Positions 1 through 5,157 of a stretch of 5,157 bases of DNA are shown in pieces. The translations under genes and the position numbers were made by a program. Under the pieces are notes generated by a model that was given only the letters and a program-made list of their open reading frames with translations, was not told the DNA's origin and ran no database searches. The stretch covers positions 1 through 5,157 of the forward strand of contig CAMAUG010000294.1 of the NCBI GenBank assembly GCA_945861255.1, written 5' to 3'. The DNA comes from Candidatus Sulfopaludibacter sp. SbA3. Lineage in GTDB: Bacteria; Acidobacteriota; Terriglobia; Bryobacterales; Bryobacteraceae. How positions within the stretch are numbered: the stretch's first letter is position 1; the number at the start of each line of letters is the position of its first letter.

Positions 1-60
1 GAGGAACTCTTCCAGCAGCTTGGACCGATCCGATTCTAACTTCGAGAGCGTATCAGGCAT
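1..60 (-). CDS. Partial divergent gene, N-terminal 20 codons; possible DUF6788-type protein
   Basis: Read on the minus strand, an ATG at 60-58 opens a frame without stops to the left edge, giving 20 residues (MPDTLSKLES, then DRSKLLEEFL). AGGAG at 72-68 lies seven bases before the ATG, a near-ideal ribosome binding site and the strongest evidence that the start is real. The peptide is charged and probably helical. From memory it resembles the start of small DUF6788 proteins ('LxxLExxRxxLL'), whose diagnostic CGKPxC cysteine motif would lie beyond the window. That family has no established function that I can state. The gene is transcribed away from uvrB, so the 61-200 interval probably holds promoters for both. 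The start is fairly sure; the family name is a guess. Confidence 0.55.
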   Translation of the reverse strand, partial: MPDTLSKLESDRSKLLEEFL

Positions 61-200
61 GTAGGATCTCCTCTGTGCGTATCTATCCGCTCAGAAGTAT
101 GCCACAAAAATAGAAAAACCGCCATGGTTAACTCCTGTGTCGTGCACCCGAGTGTCCAGCCGGAGCCGTGTGTTCCACTCCGACTTCCTATACTGAAGAG

Positions 201-2195
201 ATGGCCTTCCGGCTCGGGATCGACTATCAGCCGCGAGGCGATCAAATCACCGCCATTGAGGCTCTGCTGCGCGGGATCAGCGACGGGGAGCAGCATCAGG
301 TGCTGCTGGGCGTCACCGGCTCCGGCAAGACCTTCACCATGGCCAAGGTGATTGAAGCCACCAACCGCCCGGCGCTGGTGCTCGCGCACAATAAAACCCT
401 GGCCGCCCAGTTGTATCAGGAATTCAAAAGCTACTTTCCGCAGAACGCGGTGGAGTACTTCGTCAGCTACTACGACTACTACCAGCCCGAGGCTTACATG
501 CCTGCCGGCGATGTCTATATCGAAAAAGAAGCCACCATCAACGAAGAGCTCGACAAGCTTCGCCTCTCCGCCACGCGCACGCTGTTCGAGCGCCGCGACT
601 GCGTGATCATCGCGAGCGTCAGTTGCATTTACGGCCTGGGTTCGCCGGACGCCTACTACGGCATGTTGTTGATGCTCGAAAAGGGCCAGCACATTCCGCG
701 CGAGCAGATCACCGCCAAATTGGTGGAAATCCTGTACGAACGCCATGAAGGCGATTTCCGGCGCGGGGCGTTCCGCGTGCGCGGCGATGTAATCGAAATC
801 TTTCCCACCTACGACGACAACGCCTATCGCATTTCGCTGTGGGGCGACGAGGTGGAATCGCTGGAGCAGATCGACCCCCTCACCGGCCAGGTGAAGCAGA
901 CCTACCTGCGGCTTCCCATTTACCCGAAGACGCACTACGTGATGTCCCAACAGACACGTGACAATGCCATGCGCGGCATTGAAAACGAGCTGCATTGGTG
1001 GAAAGGCGAACTCGAAAAAGAAGGCAAGCGCATCGAAGCGCAGCGGCTGTGGCAGCGCACCATGTTCGATCTGGAAATGATCAAGCAGATCGGCTACTGC
1101 CATGGCATCGAGAATTATTCGCGCCACTTCTCCGGCCGTCTGCCTGGGCAAGCCCCTCCCACATTGCTCGACTACCTGCCGCATGACGCGCTGATGTTCA
1201 TCGACGAGAGCCATCAGACCATCCCGCAGTTGGGCGGTATGTATCACGGCGACCGTTCCCGCAAGGAACAACTGGTCAAGTACGGCTTCCGCCTGCCCAG
1301 CGCGCTCGACAACCGTCCGTTGACCTTCGAGGAATTCGAGAATCGCGTGCATCAAGTGACGTACGTTTCCGCGACTCCCGGTCCATACGAACTCACCAAG
1401 ACCGGAGGCGGGGTTATCGAGCAGATTATCCGCCCCACCGGGTTGGTGGACCCGGAGATCACGGTCCGGCCGATTCGTGGGCAGGTGGATCATCTGCTGC
1501 ATGAAATCCGGCTGCGCGCGGAGGCCAATGAGCGCGTGCTGGTCACCACGCTCACCAAGCGCATGTCGGAAGACCTTGCCGAACACTACGCGGAGGCGGG
1601 CGTAAAGTGCGCCTACCTGCATTCGGAAGTTTCCACGCTGGATCGCGTGAAGATTCTGCGCGATCTGCGGCGCGGGACGTACGACGTTTTGATCGGCGTC
1701 AATCTCCTGCGCGAAGGATTGGATTTACCGGAAGTGTCGCTGGTGGCGATCCTCGACGCCGATAAAGAAGGCTTCCTGCGCTCGGCCGGTTCACTGATTC
1801 AGACCATGGGACGCGCCGCGCGCCACCTCAACGGCCATGTAATTCTCTATGCCGACGTGATGACGGATTCCATGCGGCGCGCCATCGACGAAACCGGCCG
1901 CAGGCGCACGCTACAGCGAGCCTATAACGAAGCGCACGGAATTGTGCCGCAATCCATCATCAAGCCCATCGACATGAACCTGGTCGCCATAGCCGAGGGC
2001 GACTACATCACCGTGCCGCTCGACGTAGAGGACGAGCCCGATTTCGTTCCTCCCGAACAAATGGAGAAGTACATGGTTGAGCTTGAAGAGAAGATGCGCG
2101 AAGCCGCACGCCGGTTCGACTTTAAACAGGCCGCTGCCTTGCGTGACCGTCTGAAAGAGATCAGAATCAAAGCGGTCACCGATGTGCTACCTTGA
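201..2195 (+). CDS. uvrB: UvrABC system protein B (excinuclease ABC subunit B)
   Basis: UvrB is the cytoplasmic damage-verification helicase of nucleotide excision repair. It is loaded on DNA by UvrA, opens the strands around the lesion using ATP, and recruits UvrC for the two incisions. From the ATG at 201 the protein has 664 residues, typical for the family (E. coli 673). In order it shows Walker A GVTGSGKT (about 37-44), the beta-hairpin YYDYYQPEAY that clamps the damaged strand (90-99), Walker B DESH (335-338), SATPGPYE (390-397), and the helicase motif QTMGRAAR with arginine fingers (534-541). A C-terminal UVR domain for UvrC binding follows (about 621-656, with FDFKQAAALRDRLKEI). No key residue is missing. 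The frame is also open back to a GTG at 168 (11 more residues). I prefer 201 because family members normally begin just before the 'FxLxxxYxPxGDQ' segment. Neither start has a well-spaced Shine-Dalgarno. No recognisable LexA box lies upstream. Confidence 0.98.
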   Translation: MAFRLGIDYQPRGDQITAIEALLRGISDGEQHQVLLGVTGSGKTFTMAKVIEATNRPALVLAHNKTLAAQLYQEFKSYFPQNAVEYFVSYYDYYQPEAYMPAGDVYIEKEATINEELDKLRLSATRTLFERRDCVIIASVSCIYGLGSPDAYYGMLLMLEKGQHIPREQITAKLVEILYERHEGDFRRGAFRVRGDVIEIFPTYDDNAYRISLWGDEVESLEQIDPLTGQVKQTYLRLPIYPKTHYVMSQQTRDNAMRGIENELHWWKGELEKEGKRIEAQRLWQRTMFDLEMIKQIGYCHGIENYSRHFSGRLPGQAPPTLLDYLPHDALMFIDESHQTIPQLGGMYHGDRSRKEQLVKYGFRLPSALDNRPLTFEEFENRVHQVTYVSATPGPYELTKTGGGVIEQIIRPTGLVDPEITVRPIRGQVDHLLHEIRLRAEANERVLVTTLTKRMSEDLAEHYAEAGVKCAYLHSEVSTLDRVKILRDLRRGTYDVLIGVNLLREGLDLPEVSLVAILDADKEGFLRSAGSLIQTMGRAARHLNGHVILYADVMTDSMRRAIDETGRRRTLQRAYNEAHGIVPQSIIKPIDMNLVAIAEGDYITVPLDVEDEPDFVPPEQMEKYMVELEEKMREAARRFDFKQAAALRDRLKEIRIKAVTDVLP

Positions 2196-2207
2196 CGTGA
2201 CAACTGA

Positions 2208-3059
2208 ATGAAAGACCGGATGATTACGGGACTGGTGAGCGCCGGTGGCGTCATCCAGTCATTTCTGGCCCGTATGCCCGCGTTGCATGGCTCGCTGGGC
2301 CCTGTTAAGGGTTTCTCTCTGCGCGTTTCCCGCCGTATTGCGAATGGATTGAAAGCCGGCGTCGGTGTGGGCGACTATTCTGCGTTTTGCGATTGCGGTT
2401 CGATTTGGATCGCGGTTCCGGAAAACATGCTCGACACCGTCAGCGCGGATCTTGCCCGCGAGGTTCCGGTGCGCGGGAAGATGATTGTGCTGTGCGACGT
2501 TCTTCGCGATAGCCTTTGTCCCAGCCCGATACGAACCTCCGGCGCGCGCGTGGCAACGCTGAATTGCATGCCCGAATCCGGCGGGAAGATCTTTGTAGCC
2601 GAGGGCAACCGCGACGTGCTCACCATGCTGCGAAGACTGCTGGCACAGGACGGTTACACACTGATTGAGCTGCAACCCGTCAGCAAGCCGCTTTACTGGT
2701 CGGGTATTTTCCTCGGCAGCCACGTACTCTTTCCGTGGATCGCGGGCGCCGTCGAGAGCCTGCGCGCGGCGGGGTTCACCCGGGGTCAAGCCACCCGCAG
2801 CGTGCAGGCCATGGGCGGGCACGCCCTCCGCTCCTATGCAAGGGCCGGGAGCAAAGCTTGGAATCGCGCCGAAGCCTCCCGGTTACAAGAGCAGATTCTG
2901 AAAGACTTCGATGCCATTCGCTTCACGCATCCGCGCGTGGCCGCACTGTATTTGGACAATGTGGAGCACCGGCTCCCGCCCGGTCCGGTGCGGAAACGAA
3001 CGGCACGGCGGGCGGGACGGATAGACACCCCCGCGTCCGCCCAGGTCGCTTCCTTTTGA
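2208..3059 (+). CDS. Probable Rossmann-like/DUF2520-type protein (6-phosphogluconate dehydrogenase-like fold)
   Basis: A 283-residue protein starts 12 bases after the uvrB stop, so the two genes are probably co-transcribed. The order of segments resembles Rossmann/DUF2520 proteins, relatives of pyrroline-5-carboxylate and ketopantoate reductases. A hydrophobic strand ending in a proline, IWIAVPENML (66-75), matches the 'lLaVPDdal' strand. IVLCDVLRDS (93-102) then SGARVATLNCMP (111-122) match the 'G..vgslHP' region, and FVAEGNRDVL (129-138) matches the 'fave Gd' strand. A helical C-terminal domain begins near PLYWSGIFLGSHVLF (161-175). The N-terminus is odd: where the dinucleotide loop GxGxxG is expected there is only LGPVKG (30-35), and the SLHP-type histidine is replaced (TLNCMP). 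A nucleotide-dependent dehydrogenase role is therefore doubtful. The last 30 or so residues are basic and low-complexity. Neither ATG (2208, or 2220 in frame) has a clear Shine-Dalgarno. The substrate is unknown and the family call is from pattern memory. Confidence 0.8.
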   Translation: MKDRMITGLVSAGGVIQSFLARMPALHGSLGPVKGFSLRVSRRIANGLKAGVGVGDYSAFCDCGSIWIAVPENMLDTVSADLAREVPVRGKMIVLCDVLRDSLCPSPIRTSGARVATLNCMPESGGKIFVAEGNRDVLTMLRRLLAQDGYTLIELQPVSKPLYWSGIFLGSHVLFPWIAGAVESLRAAGFTRGQATRSVQAMGGHALRSYARAGSKAWNRAEASRLQEQILKDFDAIRFTHPRVAALYLDNVEHRLPPGPVRKRTARRAGRIDTPASAQVASF

Positions 3060-3146
3060 TGCGTCAGGTTGTGGAGCCTCAGACTCAGGCGCGCGCCGCA
3101 TGATGGAATCAGAAAATAGGTATCGCGCGAGCCGAACTACAAGCAG

Positions 3147-3181
3147 TGCGCGGTGCGGGTGGAGCGCGCGGGAGCCGCGCA
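3147..3181. other. GC-rich hairpin downstream of the Rossmann-like gene
   Basis: TGCGCGG at 3147-3153 pairs perfectly with CCGCGCA at 3175-3181 around a 21-base loop. It lies about 90 bases after the stop of the uvrB-linked gene and has no following T-run. It could be a transcript-end or RNA-protecting structure, but it does not meet the usual criteria for an intrinsic terminator, and such stems arise often by chance in this composition. Confidence 0.3.
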
Positions 3182-3292
3182 GCAGCAGACCGCTCTCTGG
3201 CACGGCGGCCGCTCAGCCGGACGAACCTCCGACGCTCGGATTGCTTCCCGTGGGTGGCATTGCCGGGCTTACCATCCCGCCGGCGTCCGAAG

Positions 3293-3308
3293 GTGCTAAC
3301 GTTAGTAC
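3293..3308. repeat. 16-base near-perfect palindrome
   Basis: CTAACGTTAG at 3296-3305 is a perfect 10-base palindrome. It extends to GTGCTAACGTTAGTAC (3293-3308) with a single G/T mismatch. It lies 172 bases before the GTG of the LolA-like gene. A regulator operator is possible; no known consensus is recognised. Confidence 0.35.
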
Positions 3309-3409
3309 TGACCGCCAACGAAGTAGAGACGCAGAGCGTACATTGGTTTTGCAAGTCGTATTGCCGACCCCAACCCAAGAGGGCTATCGAAGCGAGAGTC
3401 TTGTCACCC

Positions 3410-3451
3410 CATCCGGCCGCCCATTGAGCCGCTGCATCCGGCCGCTGATTG
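3410..3451 (+). repeat. Direct repeat pair, 25-base period
   Basis: CATCCGGCCGC occurs at 3410-3420 and again at 3435-3445. Including the following bases, CATCCGGCCGCNNATTG is shared over 17 bases with two differences (3410-3426 and 3435-3451). The pair lies 29 bases before the start codon of the LolA-like gene, so it would fall in its promoter or 5' leader. Two copies about 2.4 helical turns apart could be paired protein-binding sites, or a small tandem duplication. Confidence 0.45.
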
Positions 3452-3468
3452 CGCAACATACGCGGGAT

Positions 3469-3472
3469 GGAG
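3469..3472 (+). promoter_or_regulatory. Ribosome binding site fixing the GTG start at 3480
   Basis: GGAG at 3469-3472 sits seven bases before the GTG at 3480. It supports the GTG rather than the internal ATG at 3531, which would leave the protein without its signal peptide. Confidence 0.7.
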
Positions 3473-3479
3473 TTTTCTT

Positions 3480-4250
3480 GTGAGTTCATCGCTTCGAAGT
3501 TTTTGCTCTCTCCTTCTCTGCGCGGCCGGGATGGCATTTGCGCAGACTCAAACCGGGACGCCGATTCCTGACGTTGAGACTATCCTGGCCCGCATGGCCC
3601 AAGCCCGGGCCGAAAACCGGACCCGGCTCCGTCCCTACCGCGTCACACGCGACTACCGGTTGTTCGGCAAAGAGAAACAAACCACCAAGGCAGAGATAAT
3701 TGCCGATCTGACGTTTGTCCCGCCCGACGCCAAAAGGTTCGCGATCCGGCAAGCGAAGGGAATGGCGCTGGGCGAGTCGATTGTTCGTCAGATGCTGGAG
3801 CACGAAACGGACATCGTGAAGAATTACAGCAACACCGATCTGTCGGCGTCCAACTATGACTTTCGTTTCGTCCGCGAAGAGGACTTGAACGGCCAGCGCT
3901 CCTACGTGCTGGACATGCGTCCATGGCGCAAAGACAAAGTTCTCCTCCGTGGCCAAGTCTGGGTGGATGCGACCACCTACCAGCTGCGCCGCACCGAGGG
4001 CAAGCCGGGCAAAGCCCCCTCCTGGTGGTTCCGGGACTCGCGCATCGTACTGATCTATGGCAATGTCGGCGGTATGTGGCTGCAGACCGGTTCCGAGTCC
4101 ACGGCTAACGTCCGGTTCGTCGGCCAATACACCATGCTTTCGCGCGATACGGAGTATGATTTCGGAGAACCAGGCGCGAGTAGTTGGCTCTCCAGCCCGG
4201 CCGCAAAACCCGTATGGGGACTCCAGGGTGCATTCGAACCGCGACAATAA
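3480..4250 (+). CDS. Exported LolA-like outer-membrane lipoprotein-sorting protein
   Basis: The product is a 256-residue secreted protein. Residues 1-21 form a Sec signal peptide: a short N-terminus with Arg6, a hydrophobic stretch LLLCAAGMAF, and a likely signal peptidase I site AFA|Q after residue 21. There is no good lipobox, so a soluble periplasmic protein is expected. The mature part starts with the helix DVETILARMAQARAENR (31-47), then beta-rich segments. Among these are VTRDYRLFGKE (55-65), DLTFVPPDAKRFAI (76-89), LNGQRSYVLDMRP (136-148) and GQVWVDATTYQLRRTEGKPGK (158-178). The 'D-x-x-G-x-x-x-Y-x-L' strand followed by 'G-x-x-W-V-D-x-x-T-x-x-x-x-R' is the pattern of LolA/LolB/LppX-fold proteins, which bind lipid-like ligands in a half-barrel and move lipoproteins or lipids across the periplasm. 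The exact ligand is unknown. It starts 420 bases after the preceding gene, so it is probably transcribed separately. Confidence 0.85.
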   Translation: MSSSLRSFCSLLLCAAGMAFAQTQTGTPIPDVETILARMAQARAENRTRLRPYRVTRDYRLFGKEKQTTKAEIIADLTFVPPDAKRFAIRQAKGMALGESIVRQMLEHETDIVKNYSNTDLSASNYDFRFVREEDLNGQRSYVLDMRPWRKDKVLLRGQVWVDATTYQLRRTEGKPGKAPSWWFRDSRIVLIYGNVGGMWLQTGSESTANVRFVGQYTMLSRDTEYDFGEPGASSWLSSPAAKPVWGLQGAFEPRQ

Positions 4251-4306
4251 GCGCACCATCAATCCATGGAAGGCCGTCGTGATGGAAAGGTGACCGTTAC
4301 TTGATT

Positions 4307-4342
4307 CCGGCCTCTGTCTTCTCATGGGTAGAGGCATGCCGG
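4307..4342. terminator. Possible hairpin between convergent genes
   Basis: GCCTCT at 4310-4315 pairs with AGAGGC at 4330-4335. The stem can be extended by CCGG (4307-4310) with CCGG (4339-4342), across a small bulge and sharing one base with the inner stem. It lies between the stop of the LolA-like gene (4250) and the stop of the minus-strand small ORF (4449), where a shared bidirectional terminator would be expected. There is no T-run on either side, so the assignment is weak. Confidence 0.3.
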
Positions 4343-4448
4343 GTGTTTACGGATTTCCGGAGTGTGTCAGCGGTGCGGCGCGGCGACCCGAGTGACTCAT
4401 CTCGAGTGCCACCCACCGGGACAAGTGCGGCAGACACGTCGATGTCGG

Positions 4449-4565
4449 CTACGGCGGCCCCATGCGGGCGGCCCGCTTCCTGCGCTCGGTCACCCAGATC
4501 TTAAGCACCATGACCACAAACAGAGCGATCACCACGTAGGCTGGTAACGATTCTTCGATGTTCAT
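4449..4565 (-). CDS. Small single-pass membrane protein, 38 residues
   Basis: On the minus strand an ATG at 4565-4563 opens 38 codons ending in TAG at 4451-4449. GGGAGG (4577-4572) lies six bases before the ATG, one of the best ribosome binding sites in the window. The peptide begins MNIEESLPAY and continues with a hydrophobic run VVIALFVVMVL (about 11-21) then KIWV. It ends in a strongly basic tail with TERRKRAARM (26-35). This is a classic small bitopic protein, with an acidic N-terminus outside, one membrane helix and a positively charged C-terminus inside by the positive-inside rule. The layout recalls small accessory subunits such as CcmD or CcoQ, but I see no sequence signature for either and no cytochrome genes nearby. 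It is convergent with the LolA-like gene and separated from it by 198 bases. Function is unknown; the coding call rests on the ribosome binding site plus the coherent topology. Confidence 0.72.
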   Translation of the reverse strand: MNIEESLPAYVVIALFVVMVLKIWVTERRKRAARMGPP

Positions 4566-4571
4566 AGCGAT

Positions 4572-4577
4572 CCTCCC
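4572..4577 (-). promoter_or_regulatory. Strong ribosome binding site of the small membrane ORF
   Basis: CCTCCC on the plus strand reads GGGAGG on the minus strand, six bases before the ATG at 4565. It is the main reason for calling this short ORF a gene. Confidence 0.7.
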
Positions 4578-4585
4578 TGGAAACG

Positions 4586-4614
4586 ATAGCCAGTCCGCGG
4601 CCTAACCTAGTCAA
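4586..4614 (-). promoter_or_regulatory. Possible sigma70-like promoter for the small ORF
   Basis: On the minus strand TTGACT (4614-4609) is a five-of-six match to the -35 consensus. Seventeen bases later is GGCTAT (4591-4586), a poor -10 match. It is suitably placed about 20 bases before the small ORF's start codon. Because the -10 is weak this is only a candidate. Confidence 0.25.
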
Positions 4615-5106
4615 GTTGCGTCGCCCGATCACAGAGGTCGATTGAGGTGTCTCTCCCAGCTCGAAACCAATGCTTCATCGCTCCGAAATAGGTGATTTAA
4701 TGCTGTACTAAGTTCTTTTAGGATGGGTACTATTGTGGATGTGCTCTATGCAATTGACGGCCCTGTGATGAACAGGTGGTTTTCGGCAACGTAGAGGCGC
4801 CGGAAAGCAGATCAGCGAGTGTTGCGGAACACATCGAAGCTGGGGCGGATCGCGTCGAAGTCGCATCCGGCCTGTCTCGAAGTTGGTTCGAGCGCCGCAC
4901 ATGGGCCGCACGCGCGGGCGATCTGTTGAAATCGTTGCCGTGCACGTCAGCTTGGATATCCGACGCAGGTAATCGACGAACCGGAGAGCTAGCCTGCGCG
5001 CGCTTACCGCCGAACCGCCCCCTCAATCGCATCCAACTCCGTTGCCACCACGCGCGCTCCATTCGCGATATGCTACGGATAACCTCGCGCAAAGGAGAAG
5101 ATCAGC
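4615..5106. other. Intergenic stretch, no convincing gene
   Basis: This is about 490 bases between the divergent small membrane ORF and the Tat-signal gene, presumably carrying promoters for both. Frames are open on both strands (for example a plus-strand frame from GTG 4776 to the right edge, and a 120-codon minus-strand frame from 5092). They conflict with each other, lack ribosome binding sites and have compositions expected from out-of-frame GC-rich DNA. A 23-codon plus-strand ORF at 4723-4794 has no spaced Shine-Dalgarno. The 4640-4760 part is visibly more AT-rich than its surroundings, which fits a regulatory region. Confidence 0.5.
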
Positions 5107-5157
5107 ATGACCACACGCCGCCGGTTTTTCGCTGGGAGCGCCAGCGCTTTGCTTTGG
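5107..5157 (+). CDS. Partial gene: N-terminus of a Tat-exported protein
   Basis: ATG at 5107 follows AAAGGAG (5091-5097) with a nine-base spacer, an excellent ribosome binding site. The 17 residues before the right edge are MTTRRRFFAGSASALLW. TRRRFF fits the twin-arginine consensus (S/T-R-R-x-F-L/F), followed by a mildly hydrophobic alanine/serine/leucine stretch, so the protein is probably folded in the cytoplasm and exported by the Tat system. Such leaders are common on periplasmic oxidoreductases and sugar-isomerase-like proteins of Acidobacteriota and Planctomycetota. The mature domain is not in the window, so the enzyme class cannot be told. Confidence 0.8.
   Translation, partial: MTTRRRFFAGSASALLW

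Larger units (their letters stand above)
3060..3479. other. Intergenic gap, no recognised gene
   Basis: This is 420 bases between the Rossmann-like gene and the LolA-like gene. Open frames occur on both strands, but they are arginine/serine/proline-rich, lack ribosome binding sites and overlap one another, as expected by chance in GC-rich DNA. A 14-codon frame overlaps the preceding stop (ATG at 3059) and is probably meaningless. I could not fold a tRNA or recognise a known RNA family. Visible structure is a GC-rich hairpin (3147-3181), a 16-base imperfect palindrome (3293-3308) and a direct repeat just upstream of the next gene (3410-3451). The promoter of the next gene is likely here but not identifiable by eye. 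Confidence 0.6.

Noticed and set aside
61..200. A possible SOS (LexA) operator upstream of uvrB.
   Set aside because: I looked for CTGT-N8-ACAG and GAAC/GTTC-type boxes and found no convincing match.
36..1622. A 528-codon open frame on the minus strand opposite uvrB.
   Set aside because: It is the antisense shadow of uvrB: stop-free because of the codon bias of the real gene, with no ribosome binding site and no recognisable domain. It also conflicts with the better-supported divergent start at 60.
2259..2822. A 187-codon minus-strand frame opposite the Rossmann-like gene.
   Set aside because: Histidine/arginine/glutamine-rich composition is typical of an antisense reading, and the plus-strand gene shows conserved-looking protein segments.
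3100..3483. Plus- and minus-strand frames of about 90-140 codons in the gap after the Rossmann-like gene.
   Set aside because: They overlap each other, are low-complexity Arg/Ser/Pro-rich, and lack Shine-Dalgarno sequences.
4225..4245. A tRNA T-loop-like string (GGTTCGAAT on the minus strand), and a similar GGTTCGAGC at about 4883.
   Set aside because: No acceptor, D-arm or anticodon stem can be paired around either; the first lies inside the LolA-like coding region.
3486..4337. A 283-codon minus-strand frame opposite the LolA-like gene.
   Set aside because: The plus strand has a signal peptide, a ribosome binding site and a recognisable fold pattern; the minus frame has none.
4730..5092. 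A 120-codon minus-strand frame upstream of the Tat gene.
   Set aside because: It has no ATG start, no ribosome binding site and an Arg/Ser-rich composition; it overlaps the strong ribosome binding site of the Tat gene on the other strand.

Overview
The window is a GC-rich, gene-dense piece of bacterial chromosome. UvrB is the only gene that can be named with certainty. The style of the other genes suggests an acidobacterium, possibly of the Bryobacterales/Solibacter type. That style includes a DUF2520-like Rossmann protein, a LolA-like periplasmic protein, a Tat-exported protein, and a divergent N-terminus resembling DUF6788 proteins. The lineage call is inference from remembered protein style; no rRNA or lineage marker is present.

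Layout. Positions 1-60 hold the first 20 codons of a divergent minus-strand gene with a good ribosome binding site. Positions 201-2195 are uvrB, the damage-recognition helicase of nucleotide excision repair, complete and with all key motifs. Twelve bases later, 2208-3059 encodes a probable Rossmann/DUF2520-like protein that appears to lack the usual nucleotide-binding glycine loop; it is probably co-transcribed with uvrB. Positions 3060-3479 are a non-coding gap with hairpins and a short direct repeat. Positions 3480-4250 encode an exported protein that looks like a LolA/LppX-type outer-membrane lipoprotein-sorting protein. It starts at GTG behind a clear GGAG. On the opposite strand, 4449-4565 is a short ORF that is easily missed: 38 codons, a strong GGGAGG ribosome binding site and one transmembrane segment. 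Positions 4566-5106 are an intergenic stretch with no convincing gene. At 5107 a Tat-signal gene begins and runs off the right edge.

Functionally this looks like ordinary housekeeping and cell-envelope content. I see no CRISPR array, tRNA, rRNA, complete mobile element or defence system. No new multi-gene system is evident. The items most worth a second look are the small membrane protein and the uvrB-linked Rossmann-like protein.
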